Assembly (NCBI GenBank): GCA_023055355.1
Contig: JALJCS010000012.1
Coordinates: forward strand, 12,126,501-12,190,500
Source: Agelaius tricolor
Lineage: Eukaryota > Chordata > Aves > Passeriformes > Icteridae
DNA: 64,000 nt
Reading direction: 5' to 3'
Shown in pieces: positions 1 through 8,945 of this stretch. The notes under the pieces are model-generated. The model was not told the origin of the DNA. It did not search any database and saw nothing but the letters and a program-made list of their open reading frames with translations. The first letter of the stretch is position 1, and each line of letters starts with the position of its first letter. Both the position numbers and the translations under genes were made by a program.

Positions 1-62
1 TTTGTGCTTTATCTGCTTTTTGAGTGTAAAAGCTTTTGCTGCAGTGTCAGATCCGTGCTGTT

Positions 63-68
63 AATAAA
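63..68 (+). terminator. Candidate polyadenylation signal of an upstream gene
   Basis: A canonical AATAAA is followed about 25-45 bases later by a GT-rich stretch (TGTCATCTGTTGTGG, about 92-106), which is the arrangement of a functional vertebrate poly(A) site. No coding sequence is visible in the 62 bases to its left, so only a 3' UTR end could be present. In human, U2SURP lies upstream of CHST2 in the same orientation, so it is the natural candidate. That identity is an inference from synteny. The hexamer could also be chance. Confidence 0.35.
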
Positions 69-106
69 CCTTCCAGCAAAATCTCCCCAGTGTCATCTGT
101 TGTGGA

Positions 107-840
107 GGGACTGGTCTGAGGCAGGGGCAGCCCACAGCTGCCCGGGGAGATGGGCCGCGTGTATCTGTGCGTGGTGGGAAAGGCTGCACCAGGGCGAGAG
201 AGCAATGGACAGGAGAGAGCGGCCGAATGCTTCTGCAACTCGTGAGCAGCCCCGGAGTGCTCCGAGCTCGGTCGGGGGCGGAGGAAACCGCTGAGAAAAT
301 TCCGTAAGAGTCACTGAGCTTTGCCGAAGCCCATCGGGCAGCCTGTGCCCCACGAGTGCGCTGTCCCGCGGGACCGCCGCTCCGCGCCCTTCTCAGGCGC
401 CTTTTGGGATGTGGTCGGCTTTAAAGCGCCGCTGCTGTCCGGAGCTGCAGCAGGGCTTGCGCTGCCCTCCGCACAGCGCTGTGTCTCAGGACACAGGAGA
501 AAAGAAAGCGCTGCCCGCGTCCATGCCCAGCCGGGGCAGGGAGTCTCGGGGCCCATCGCCGGCCAGCTGCCGGCTCCAGCCGGGGCTGCGCTGGGCTCTG
601 CCCGGCACTCGCGGGGCTGCGCTGGGCTCAGGGCCGCCGGGGCTCGCTGCCCGTGGGCCGGGGCAGCACCGAAGGGGCCGCCCGGTGACCGGACACCCGC
701 TATAAAAACACTGTGAAGAACTGCGGGCGGATGGAGTTGTGCTGAGCTCTGCCAGGAAGATCCAGTGTGAGGGTTTTTTTAAAACGTTGTGGAGAACCTT
801 TGAGAACTCCGAGTTTCCGCACAAACCAAGATAAGGGCGG
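107..840. other. Intergenic spacer upstream of CHST2
   Basis: No recognisable gene. GC content rises steadily toward CHST2. From about 330 the sequence is rich in CpG and in short CAGC/GGGGC runs. Open frames on both strands here (60-130 codons) are what GC-rich, stop-poor DNA gives by chance and resemble nothing I know. A TATA-like element at 701-708 is listed separately. Confidence 0.6.
701..708 (+). promoter_or_regulatory. TATA-box-like element
   Basis: TATAAAAA stands out in GC-rich DNA about 900 bases before the CHST2 start codon. It could mark an upstream transcription start for CHST2 or be coincidental. The main promoter features (CCAAT and GC boxes) lie 430-540 bases further down, so this element is weakly supported. 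Confidence 0.25.
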
Positions 841-1140
841 CGGAGCTGGCCCCGGAATCCTCTCAGGCCTGTCAGGGATCTTTCCCCCCTCTCTTCTGTT
901 TTCCCCGTTACCGGCGCGGCTCCGCTGTGCGAGGGGTACCCGGTGAGGAGCCTCCCGCCGGGCTGGGCTGATGAGAGCGCCCCGGCGGAGCAGAGAGGGG
1001 CTCCCGCAAGCGCCCGCCACCCTCCGGCGGTGCGGGGCCCGGCCGGGCTCGGGCTCGGTGCCGATCAGTCCGGGCTCCCCATGGGGGCAGTCGGTCGGAG
1101 CGGGCGGGGGGCTGCAGCCCGAGGCCGGGCGGCGGGGCCG

Positions 1141-1172
1141 CCAATGGCGAGCGCGGGGCGGGCGCCGCCAAT
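1141..1172 (+). promoter_or_regulatory. CHST2: Paired CCAAT boxes (NF-Y type)
   Basis: Two CCAAT pentamers occur at 1141-1145 and 1168-1172, in the same orientation and 27 bases apart, each within GCCGCCAAT. Tandem CCAAT boxes at roughly this spacing are typical of NF-Y-bound, TATA-less CpG-island promoters. They lie 430-460 bases before the CHST2 ATG, which suggests transcription starts somewhere between about 1200 and 1300. The start site itself is inferred. Confidence 0.5.
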
Positions 1173-1223
1173 CGGGGCCGTCCCTCGGTGGCGGCGGCGG
1201 CACCGGAGCGCTCCCGGCGCGGC

Positions 1224-1238
1224 GGGGGCGGGGCGGGG
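1224..1238 (+). promoter_or_regulatory. CHST2: GC-box cluster (Sp/KLF type)
   Basis: GGGGGCGGGGCGGGG contains two overlapping GGGCGG cores. It sits about 55 bases downstream of the paired CCAAT boxes. This is a standard core-promoter arrangement for CpG-island genes, and I infer it helps drive CHST2. Confidence 0.45.
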
Positions 1239-1381
1239 AGCGATGCGCTCTGTCGGGGCGGCGCAGCCCCCGCCCGCCCCTCGCTGCCGCCCCGCGCTGT
1301 GGGGCGGAGCGGAGCGCGGTTCCGCCTCGCTCCGGCGGCCGCCGAGAGCTGCGCTGCGGCGGCGCCCGCGGCCGCTCGGCG

Positions 1382-1432
1382 ATGGCGGCGCGGGAGAAGC
1401 GCGGGGCGGGCGGGCGGCCGTGCCGCTGCTAA
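1382..1432 (+). other. Short upstream ORF with strong Kozak context
   Basis: The ATG at 1382 has G at -3 and G at +4, a stronger initiation context than that of the CHST2 start. It encodes 16 residues (MAAREKRGAGGRPCRC) and ends at TAA 1430-1432, leaving about 170 bases for reinitiation at CHST2. If it is in the mature 5' UTR it would be expected to reduce CHST2 translation. That it is transcribed is inferred. Confidence 0.35.
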
Positions 1433-1435
1433 GTA

Positions 1436-1464
1436 GGGCAGGGGCGGGGGCGGCGGCGGCGGGG
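1436..1464 (+). promoter_or_regulatory. Potential G-quadruplex in CHST2 5' UTR
   Basis: Four runs of at least three G lie on the plus (mRNA-like) strand: G3 at 1436, G4 at 1441, G5 at 1446 and G4 at 1461, with spacers of 2, 1 and 10 bases. This meets a relaxed quadruplex pattern because the third loop is long. If it is in the 5' UTR it could hinder scanning. Folding has not been tested. Confidence 0.3.
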
Positions 1465-1483
1465 CCGTCGCGGCGGCTGCGCT

Positions 1484-1576
1484 ATGCGGACCGGGCGCGG
1501 GGGGCCGGCCGGGAGACGGCGCCGGGGGCGGCGCGCCCTGCTGCCCGCCGCGGGCCCCGGGGCGCCGGGGCGCTGA
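1484..1576 (+). other. Second short upstream ORF, arginine-rich
   Basis: The ATG at 1484 (G at -3, C at +4) encodes 30 mostly Arg/Gly/Pro/Ala residues and stops at TGA 1574-1576, only 28 bases before the CHST2 ATG. That gap is short for efficient reinitiation. With the 1382 and 1243 frames, the 5' leader would hold three upstream starts. No homology is recognised, so the effect would be regulatory rather than through the peptide. Confidence 0.3.
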
Positions 1577-1604
1577 GCAACAGTTGGCCCCGCCGCCGCC
1601 CAGC

Positions 1605-2895
1605 ATGAAAGTGTGCCGGCGGAAGGCGCTGGCGCTGTGCCTGGGCTACGCGCTGCTGCTGCTGCTCGCCGCGCTCAACCTGCTGGAGTACAAGTGGCGG
1701 CGGGAGCCGCGGCGCTGCGGGGAGCCCCCGGCAGCCCCCCGCCACCACCCCCCGCCGCCGCCGCCGCCGGTCGGGAGCCGCGGCCCGGCGGGCGCCCGGC
1801 GGCAGCTGGTCTATGTCTTCACCACCTGGCGCTCGGGCTCGTCCTTCTTCGGGGAGCTCTTCAACCAGAACCCCGAGGTCTTTTTCCTCTACGAGCCGGT
1901 GTGGCACGTCTGGCAGAAGCTATACCCCGGTGACGCCGTCTCGCTGCAAGGGGCGGCCCGCGACATGCTGAGCTCCCTGTACCGATGCGACCTCTCCGTC
2001 TTCCAGCTCTACAGCACGGCGGGCGCCGGCAAGAACCTCACCACGCTCGGCATCTTCGGGGCGGCCACCAACAAGGTCATCTGCTCCTCGCCCCTCTGCC
2101 CGGCCTATCGCAAGGAGGTGGTGGGGATGGTGGACGACCGGGTGTGCAAAAAGTGTCCCCCGCAGCGCCTCAGCCGCTTCCAGGAGGAATGCCACAAGTA
2201 CCACACGCTGGTCATCAAGGGCGTCCGTGTCTTTGACCTGGCCGTCCTGGCCCCGCTCATGCGGGACCCGACCCTGGACCTCAAAGTCATCCATCTGGTG
2301 CGGGACCCCCGGGCCGTTGCCAGCTCCCGCATCAAGTCCCGGCACGGCCTCATCCGGGAGAGCCTGCAGGTGGTGCGGAGCCGGGACCCCCACATCCACC
2401 GCATGCCCTTCCTCGATGCTGGCCACAAGCTGGGCGGGAAGAAGGAGGGGGGGGGGCGGCTCGGACTACCATGCCCTGGGTGCCATGGAGGTCATCTGCA
2501 GCAGCATGGCCAAGACCCTGCAGACTGCTCTGCACCCCCCTGACTGGCTCCAGGGCAATTACATGGCCGTGCGCTACGAGGACCTGGTGGTGGAGCCCAT
2601 CAAGACCCTGCGGCAGGTGTACGGCTTTGTGAACCTGGCGGTCAGCCCGGAGATGGAGAAGTTCGCCCTCAACATGACCAGCGGCCCCGGCTACTCCTCC
2701 AAGCCGTTCGTGGTGTCGGCCAGGAACGCCACCCAGGCGCTGAGTGCCTGGAGGACCGCGCTCAGCTACCAGCAGATCAAGCAGGTGGAGGAGTACTGCC
2801 AGCAGCCCATGGCCCTGCTGGGCTACGAGCGGGTGGGCAGCCCCGAGGAGGTGAAGGACCTCAGCCGAACGTTGCTCAGGAAGCCGCGGCTGTGA
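1605..2895 (+). CDS. CHST2: Carbohydrate sulfotransferase 2 (GlcNAc-6-O-sulfotransferase 1), with a 1-base frameshift
   Basis: Golgi type II membrane enzyme that moves sulfate from PAPS to the 6-OH of terminal GlcNAc, used in L-selectin ligands and keratan-sulfate-type chains. The ATG at 1605 is the only in-frame ATG after a stop at 1434-1436, and A at -3 suits initiation. The reading opens with a short basic tail, then a membrane anchor (about residues 8-27), a proline-rich stem (about 32-66) including seven prolines in a row, and the catalytic domain. The 5'-phosphosulfate-binding loop TTWRSGSS is residues 73-80. The 3'-phosphate-binding motif VIHLVRDPRAVASSR is residues 228-242. N-glycosylation sequons are N144-L-T, N356-M-T and N374-A-T. 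The C-terminus ends LLRKPRL, as in human CHST2. A tract of ten G (2447-2456) shifts the frame. As written, the protein ends early at 2543 (312 residues). With nine G it would be 429 residues and continue with DYHALGAMEVIC, as in the family. The coding region is intronless. An assembly error is more likely than a true null allele. Confidence 0.96.
2447..2456 (+). other. CHST2: G10 homopolymer causing CHST2 frameshift
   Basis: Upstream of this run the CHST2 frame has codons starting at positions divisible by three. Downstream the conserved sequence resumes one base later (TCG GAC TAC at 2461). A run of nine G would join KKEG...GSDYHALG without loss, so the run carries exactly one base too many. 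It lies at a weakly conserved Gly-rich hinge between the 3'-PSB region and the C-terminal part of the enzyme. Confidence 0.9.
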
Positions 2896-3830
2896 CGGGG
2901 CAGCGGCGCCCGGGGGTGGCGGAGCCCGGGCAGAGGAGCGCTCCGGCTGCCTTGAGTGAGGGAGGGAGCCGGGAAAAGCAACCTGGGCTCCGATTTCCTC
3001 CAAAGACTGCCGAAGGGTAACATACAGTAATGTGATGATTTCGTGGTGGTTTTTTTTTGTTTGGTTTTTTTTTTGTTGTTGTTTTTTTACCCACCCCCTT
3101 TGCATTGGGTTAGATGCGATTTAAAAAAACAAAATCAAGTGGAACTGAAAATATGTGTAAAATCCCTTCCTTCTTCTCTAAAACGCCAATATCGTGTTCA
3201 TGAAGTTCTCGTGGGTTTGAAGGTGGTAACAAAAACTCTTGCACAATTCCTAACACATCTTTATCTCCCTTGGTGCGGAGGGGATGCCCTTGGAAAACAT
3301 AATGCTGAAAACCAGACTTTTGTATGAAAGCAAATGTTCAGACATGATAGTAATAAAAGAAAATAATAAATGATATTCATTTTTATAATTACCTCAATTG
3401 TTTGGGAAATACAGTGTTGCTTATGTACAGCTGGAGGGGATGCTTGCTTAAAATAACAACGTGGACTTCTTAAAGGGTATGGGCGGAGGGCTGGAGTGCA
3501 ACATTTGATGTGTTCAAAGATCAGGAGCTGCTCTTGCAGAAACAAATACAGATCTTGCAAGTGTAGTGCAGGTTTCTATTTAACTATTGTCTTTTCTGTT
3601 GTATTTAAAAAGTCTTTCAAGTGCCATTGTATTAGTGTCCTAAGAGTTTTGAAACGTTTGCCATCGCAGCAGTATTTATTTTTGTCTTGACATGTATGTC
3701 CAGGAGTCACTGTCAAATAGAAGTGGATCTACAGCGTGACAAGAAATGCAGGATTTAAAAAGACATTTATCATACTGGAAACATTAGCATGTGTGACAAC
3801 AAAAATAAAATTCTATATATTCTATATATT
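2896..3830 (+). other. CHST2: CHST2 3' UTR (probable)
   Basis: Immediately after the stop the DNA switches from GC-rich to AT-rich, with a T-rich tract of repeated TTTG/GTTG at about 3048-3088. Poly(A) signals AATAAA occur at 3352-3357, 3365-3370 and 3804-3809. The TATTTATT at about 3672 is AU-rich-element-like. The true 3' end cannot be chosen by eye, and further AATAAA hexamers at 4492, 4688 and 5713 could extend it. Confidence 0.6.
3352..3370 (+). terminator. CHST2: Candidate CHST2 polyadenylation signals
   Basis: Two AATAAA hexamers, at 3352-3357 and 3365-3370, lie about 460 bases after the stop codon. They are the first canonical signals downstream of the gene. A third, at 3804-3809, is followed by a TCTATATATT repeat. 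Which is used is unknown. Confidence 0.4.
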
Positions 3831-3836
3831 CTATAG
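3813..3836. repeat. Short tandem repeat, TCTATATATT unit
   Basis: About two and a half copies of a 10-base AT-rich unit follow the AATAAA at 3804. It is simple sequence with no assigned role. Confidence 0.7.
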
Positions 3837-5100
3837 TGCTAACAAAACATAAGATGTAAGATAGTTCTTGACACTGATTGGTAACAGGCAGAGCAGGGAA
3901 GCACAGAAAAATGCATAAAATGATTTAATTTTTCCCTTTGTCTGTGTCCGAGGGTATATTTATGTACGAGGAGGGAGGAAATGTACAGCTGTGTGTTCAT
4001 GGCTGTAACAGAGCTTTGATGGAGCCAGCCCAGCGTTTGATTTCAGAGCGCTGGTTGGAGACTCATTGCCTGTGAATTGTCATTGCTCTGTGATGGAGCC
4101 AGATGGTGGTCTGGCTCTTTCTGGGAGCTCTGCTTAGCGTCTGTCCCATCGTTAAAACTTGATGATTAAAAAAAAAAGAAAAAACGAGAGATTTTACTAC
4201 TTCCGCTTTTGTAATTTCTTGGAAAAAGTCCTGATTTATTAAAGGTTAAGTGGTGTGTTGCATATGAGAAGTGCAGACACCCTAAGTAGTTTTTAATCTT
4301 GGTGTTCTCTGCTGCTCTTTGAAGGCTCATTTTGGAACTTGAGTTTTTAAACAAACGTAGTTTTGCCAAACTGTTCTCTTAGGAGACTACAGACTTTTCT
4401 ACAGGAAGTACATTTTACATTGCCTATTTGGGTGTTGTGCCTTCAGAAAATGTGAAGAGTATGAGTAGGAAAAAGGAGATTGATTTGTGAAAATAAATTA
4501 ATATAAACAGGATGCTGATATGTGTGTGTGTATGTGTGGGTGTATGTGTGAAAATTTTAGTGATGTGTAATACGTCTATTTCTTGTAACTCAAGTTAAAC
4601 AGCTGATAACTGGCTACTAAGATTTTTGAGTTCTTGATGAAATTTTGGCATTAGATGTTGAATTTATTCTGAAAAGGAAAAACATTTAATAAACTAGTTT
4701 AAAGATTATTGCAAAAGGTTGCCTATACACTTGCTGAATGACTGCATTACATGTTGGTTCCCTCAGCTCATTTTCACCATCAGTGAAATAACATAAAATC
4801 TAGCAATGGGAGACCTTTTAATTGGCCTCTTAGGATGTATTCCTGGATTCCAGACAGCGGTGCTAGAAACGGGAGGGATAGTTAATTTGGTGTTTCAAAG
4901 ACAGATTAAGGTACTTGTGTTGTTGTGGAACGATGTGTTTTGTGTTACCATGTGCATGTTCAGTGCAGTGCTGCTGAGAGGATTTGGGGTGTTTGGCTTT
5001 GGGCTGTACCCAGCGGGGTTTTTCATTTTCTCTGGTTGTTGTGTCCGGGTGCAGTGCTTGGAAATCTGACCTGCTTGTAGAGCACGGTACTTGCTTTTTC
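3837..5100. other. Intergenic, AT-rich, no gene seen
   Basis: No recognisable coding sequence or interspersed repeat. It holds scattered AATAAA hexamers (4492-4497, 4688-4693) and a degenerate TG-rich tract at about 4519-4553. An 87-codon open frame at 4806-5069 has no recognisable similarity and ends in low-complexity hydrophobic residues, so I treat it as chance. Confidence 0.6.
4519..4553. repeat. Imperfect TG microsatellite
   Basis: A run of TGTGTG interrupted by TATGTG and GGGTGTATG. It is a simple sequence repeat of low complexity. Confidence 0.8.
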
Positions 5101-5104
5101 TCCC

Positions 5105-5272
5105 TGGCTGGTTCCGAGGCTGCCTGCTCGCCCTGCCCTGCCCTGCCGGTGCTCAGCCCGTGCTGCGGGCAGCGCAGGCGGCTGGAGCCGGGAGCCCCCG
5201 AGCTGCCCACGGAGCGCCAGCCCCGCCCGGGACACCGCCCCCGCCTCGGCTGTGCCTGGGTCTCCAGATGGG
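5105..5272. promoter_or_regulatory. Small CpG-rich patch
   Basis: An abrupt, roughly 170-base block of very GC-rich, CpG-dense sequence sits in an otherwise AT-rich interval. It includes a CCCTG tandem (about 5137-5152) and a GC-box-like CCCCGCC near 5221. It could be a small CpG island for an unannotated transcript, or a GC-rich repeat remnant. Several open frames cross it on both strands, none recognised. Confidence 0.45.
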
Positions 5273-7589
5273 GCTTTAGTGTTACAGCACAAGCTCCTTA
5301 GATTTTGGGAGCTGATGCATGGTCATTTCTGCGTGCAGAAACTCCTTGGTCTTTTTTGGGAAAGTTTTCAGGATGAGTAAAGTGAACAGGAATTGATTTC
5401 CTCTGGGAGTGTGAAACAGATGAGCCCAATTGACTTAGCTTCCAAAAATGTCCTTTGGCTCCTAATTATGTTAAAAAGCTCATCCTGTCACTCTGAGAGA
5501 GCACTTGCTGCTCTTCTAATAGTGGTGCATTGCAAGCATCTGCTTCACTTTCCCGGTACCAGCGCTGCCAGTAGAGTTACAGCATCTGAATCTGGTCCAT
5601 AGTTTGAGCTCCACCTACTACATTGCAGCAAGGAATCACCCAACATGCTGTACAACTGCACCCTGGTGTGCTTTGGTGAACAGAACAAATAGTGCAATGA
5701 TCATTTTGTGAAAATAAAGGACTGCATGTTTGTTCAGGGGAACTGAATGGGACCCTGCTCGTTTAAAATGCTGGTGGGCTAAACCCTATGTTTAGTGCTG
5801 CTCTATTAAATATGTATGTGAACAACTGGCAATTAAGAGATGATTTTTAGCCCTTTTTTGTATACAGGAAATAGAAGTAGAGGAACTTTTACAAGCCAAA
5901 CGGAGTTGAAAAAAAGTTGTAAATGTGGAAAATTACAGGGAAGAATAAGGTATCAGAAAGATGAAGGACATGGTTACAAAAGAAGTTTTCCTTTTGTGAG
6001 GAGGAATAGCTAGCTGTAGTCAGAATAAACTTGACTTTTAAGCTTGAAAATAGTCCTGGGTTTGCTTTCTGTCTGATTTAATAATTACAGAATGCTTCTT
6101 CAATGCTTGTATTAGTAAAGGATCAATAGCATAAGCAAGGTACAGGCTGCACTCAGTTGCACGGGAGGGAGATGCTTCTGAAGACTTGGCACGTTGGTTT
6201 GATGGAAGAGAAAGGCCAATGGGCAGCTACGTGTTGCTTTCTGCTGTGAACAAAGCCAGAACATCAAACAGGTGTGGTAAATTGCAATGATCATTCACTG
6301 CATGAAAACAGGAAAACCCTCTGAATCAACTGAACCACAAGATGTGTAAAACTGTGCAAGTTGCTGCTGCTAAGCTCGGAGCTGACAATGAAAAAAATGT
6401 TAGATCAAGTATCTTTCATTCTTTCTTAACAAAAGGAGGAAGTCCCTTATTTTTCCAATCACTTTGTAATTTGTCAGACATTAAACATCATGCTGTGACT
6501 GGGAAGAGGAACATAATTTAAACCCACAAACCTCGTATTTCCATTATGCTTAGAACTTGGGTCCTCAGAAGTGAAATACTGATGGTTATAAGCAATCCTG
6601 AAACAAGGGTTTCTCATCCTATAGGCTGTGAGAAGAGTAGTGAGATTATTTCCCCCTTCATTTCTATTTGCTAGTGGTGTGTTGAAAATGAAAGGTGTTT
6701 AATGTGAGCCCTTGCACACCTCACAGGTGGTCTAAGAGTTGGTGTTCCAGCTTTGCTCCTGTGCATCCCATAAATGCAGGCATGGGTCCCTTTGGAGAGG
6801 TGAATGCCAGCTGTGCCCAGCTGTGTGGGGCTGCTTTACATGAACAGACTGAACATGGGGCAAATGCTGCCTCTGTTACTTCATTGAATGGATCAAAAAT
6901 GTTCTTATATTCTACTGTCATTTCAATTAAGAGTGTTGTATAAATATTACTCTGCTGGAATTATGCATATGAATAAGGTAAGCAGATTTAATTTGGAGGC
7001 TCTAAGAGAATGTGAGACTGCTTGCCATTGATGGATCTGACTTCAACTGTCTGTGCTTCCTGCAAAGTTATCCTGGCAGTCAGTACATAGGGTTTGCATT
7101 TTGTACCAGAGATCCTGAGCAAGATCTTACAAAAATGTGCATGTTTATAATTAAAGAATACATAGGATAACATTTCAGCAATACTCATTATATTGTGCAC
7201 ATTTAAAGTAAAAAATAAGGTTTATCTGGTTTATTATTTGGGTTCCCTGGCAACTAATGAGTTTTGTTAACATGTCTAAATAACAGCTCTTCTCTGGGTT
7301 TTGAATGGAATAGGACTTTCATGCTGAAAAACAAGATGAAAATATGGTTGCAGGAACTCCTCAAATTAAATATTATTAGTGAAGCAGCCTGAGTGAGAAA
7401 GGATCTGCTGAGCCACCTTTGTCCCAGCAGCAGCTGAAGTGGAAGTTGCTAACTGGAGGGGGCTCTACAGATTCAATATTAAGAAATCTGAAGATTATAG
7501 TAAGCTTTAAGTGTGATTTTGAAGAATATCTGCATGTGCCATTTTCATTGGAGTTGGAATATTATGCAGGAGTCAGCAGGAGTTATATT
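5273..7589. other. Intergenic, no gene seen
   Basis: AT-rich sequence without a recognised gene or clear interspersed repeat. An AATAAA at 5713-5718 is the last plausible plus-strand poly(A) signal for a long CHST2 3' UTR. Open frames are under 85 codons and unrecognised. Confidence 0.6.
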
Positions 7590-7805
7590 TCAGGGTGCCT
7601 CTGGAAGTCATGGCCTCATACATTTGTACTGAGGGGGCCTATGGGGGTTTCTGGTCCAAACTATTGCTCGAAGCAGGGTCAGCTTATGAGATCAAACTAG
7701 GTTGCTCCGGGTTTTATCTTGGTGGGTCTTGTAAACCTGCAAGGACAGAGACTGCACAATCTCCCTGGGCAACCTCAGAGCTGTGTGGTCCTTGTGGTGA
7801 TCCAT
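7590..7805 (-). mobile_element. CR1 LINE 3' fragment, inverted
   Basis: Read on the plus strand, this matches the reverse complement of a CR1 3' region in order. It has a CCTCTGGAAGTCAT block (7597-7610), a GGTCCAAACTATTGCTCGAA/GCAGGGTCAG block (about 7653-7682), a GGTTGCTCCGGG block (about 7700-7711) and a GACAGAGACTGCACAATC...CTGGGCAACCT block (7745-7779). These are hallmark segments of avian CR1 tails. It is diverged, interrupted near 7612-7650 and lacks any coding part, so it is a 5'-truncated dead copy. Confidence 0.82.
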
Positions 7806-8945
7806 GATGCTTCAGCAAAACCAGCCCCAGAATCACTAAATATGTTACATAAATTTATTAAAATTGTGTTTTGCCTGTGACTACTGACGTGGGTCATGTC
7901 CTCACTTCCCTTTAACTGCCAGAGATGTTGGCTGCAGCTCAGCTGTTGCAAAGGGTCAGCAGCAGAGTGGCTAATGAGCAGTGATCTCAGTGGAAAAATG
8001 TGGATTCACAATTAGAACGCTGCATCCAGCAATATCCCTTGTTCTACCCAGGAGGGATAAAGAGGAGAGCAAATGCAAAAGAAATTCACTTAGAAGAAAG
8101 GAAAGGAATACAAAGCGAGGCTTATCAGACGTTGCTCTTTCTCTGCTATAGGAAGAAAGAAATACTGTTAAGGAAAATTGAAAGAAACAAATGATACCAT
8201 GCAGCAAGGTCAGGAGAGGATGAATAAAGGCATTTGCATGTTAAAGGCAGTGAGGATAGAAACCTGAAGGACAGAAGAAGAAATGTGATGCTATGTGCTG
8301 TAACCATTTGTGATTAATCATGATGTGCAGAAAGAATTCCTCACTTCCTCACTTCTAAGTTCACAGTTTTAGACTCACTGATTTTCCTCACAGTTTCAAG
8401 ATGAATTTCAAACAGGAATAATTTTCATAATTATTCGGATACTTTTGATGTTCCAATTTGTTTTGTGTATAGATAGAAACAGAGTTGCTGAACTTTTGTC
8501 TAAATATTCCTCTCTGCAGACCTCTATGCATAAATTTGCAGGCCCCCTAGTCTGCTAAATTCTTGGCACCTTCTTGTTTTCCATCTGCCAGATGGCTCCT
8601 TCTCCCACCAGTCAGGGTTATCAACAATTATCTGTTTCAAACCATGTGCATGTCTCATAACAGTTTATCATGGGAGACATAAAATGGAAAAGTGACATAT
8701 TTAGTGTTTATGTAACTTTGAGAATCACTTTTGGCAGCTTTCATTGCTTGCTTATTTGCCACTGGTGGTTCCTCTGTATGTTTGCTGTACTGGTCTGGGA
8801 TCAGCCCTTCAGATTTCAATTATTCAGTCAATTTACTAAAATCAGACACCTTGCACACTCAGTCAGCTGGTGTTTTTAGGTGTACTAACCTAGTTGATGG
8901 AGTGGTGACCTGTTTGTTTTTCTGAACACCCTTATATCTGCTTGA
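7806..8945. other. Intergenic, no gene seen
   Basis: No recognisable gene or repeat. A few AT-rich and purine-rich stretches (about 8050-8190) produce short open frames on both strands that resemble nothing known. Confidence 0.6.

Larger units (their letters stand above)
1243..1608 (+). other. Upstream ORF ending in an ATGA overlap with CHST2
   Basis: An ATG at 1243 (G at -3, C at +4) opens a 121-codon reading frame in frame +1 relative to CHST2. Its TGA stop (1606-1608) overlaps the CHST2 ATG (1605-1607) as ATGA. Composition is Ala/Arg/Gly/Pro-rich, as any open frame in this GC-rich DNA would be, so a functional peptide is unlikely. It matters for translation only if the transcript starts upstream of 1243. 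Confidence 0.3.
840..2930. promoter_or_regulatory. CHST2: CpG island over CHST2 promoter, 5' UTR and coding exon
   Basis: This is a continuous stretch of very GC-rich, CpG-dense DNA, with CCGCC, GGCGG and CGCCG throughout. It contrasts sharply with the AT-rich DNA that begins just after the CHST2 stop codon. It covers the presumed promoter, the 5' UTR and the whole single coding exon, as expected for a CpG-island promoter. The limits are approximate because CpG ratios were not computed. Confidence 0.85.

Noticed and set aside
1584..1604. An earlier CHST2 start at TTG 1584
   Set aside because: TTG is not a usual start in vertebrate mRNAs. ATG 1605 matches the conserved MKV.RRKAL start of the family.
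700..2428. Long open frames antisense to and overlapping CHST2 (for example minus 908-1606 and 1920-2426)
   Set aside because: They are shadows of a GC-rich coding exon and CpG island. Stop codons are rare in such DNA, and the frames are Pro/Ala/Arg-rich with no family resemblance.
2227..2895. A separate gene starting at 2227 in the second CHST2 frame
   Set aside because: Only the part from 2461 on is CHST2-like. The upstream part is an out-of-frame reading of conserved CHST2 codons, so this is one gene with a frameshift rather than two.
7419..7807. Protein-coding ORFs around 7419-7807
   Set aside because: They lie across the inverted CR1 fragment and are translations of repeat sequence.
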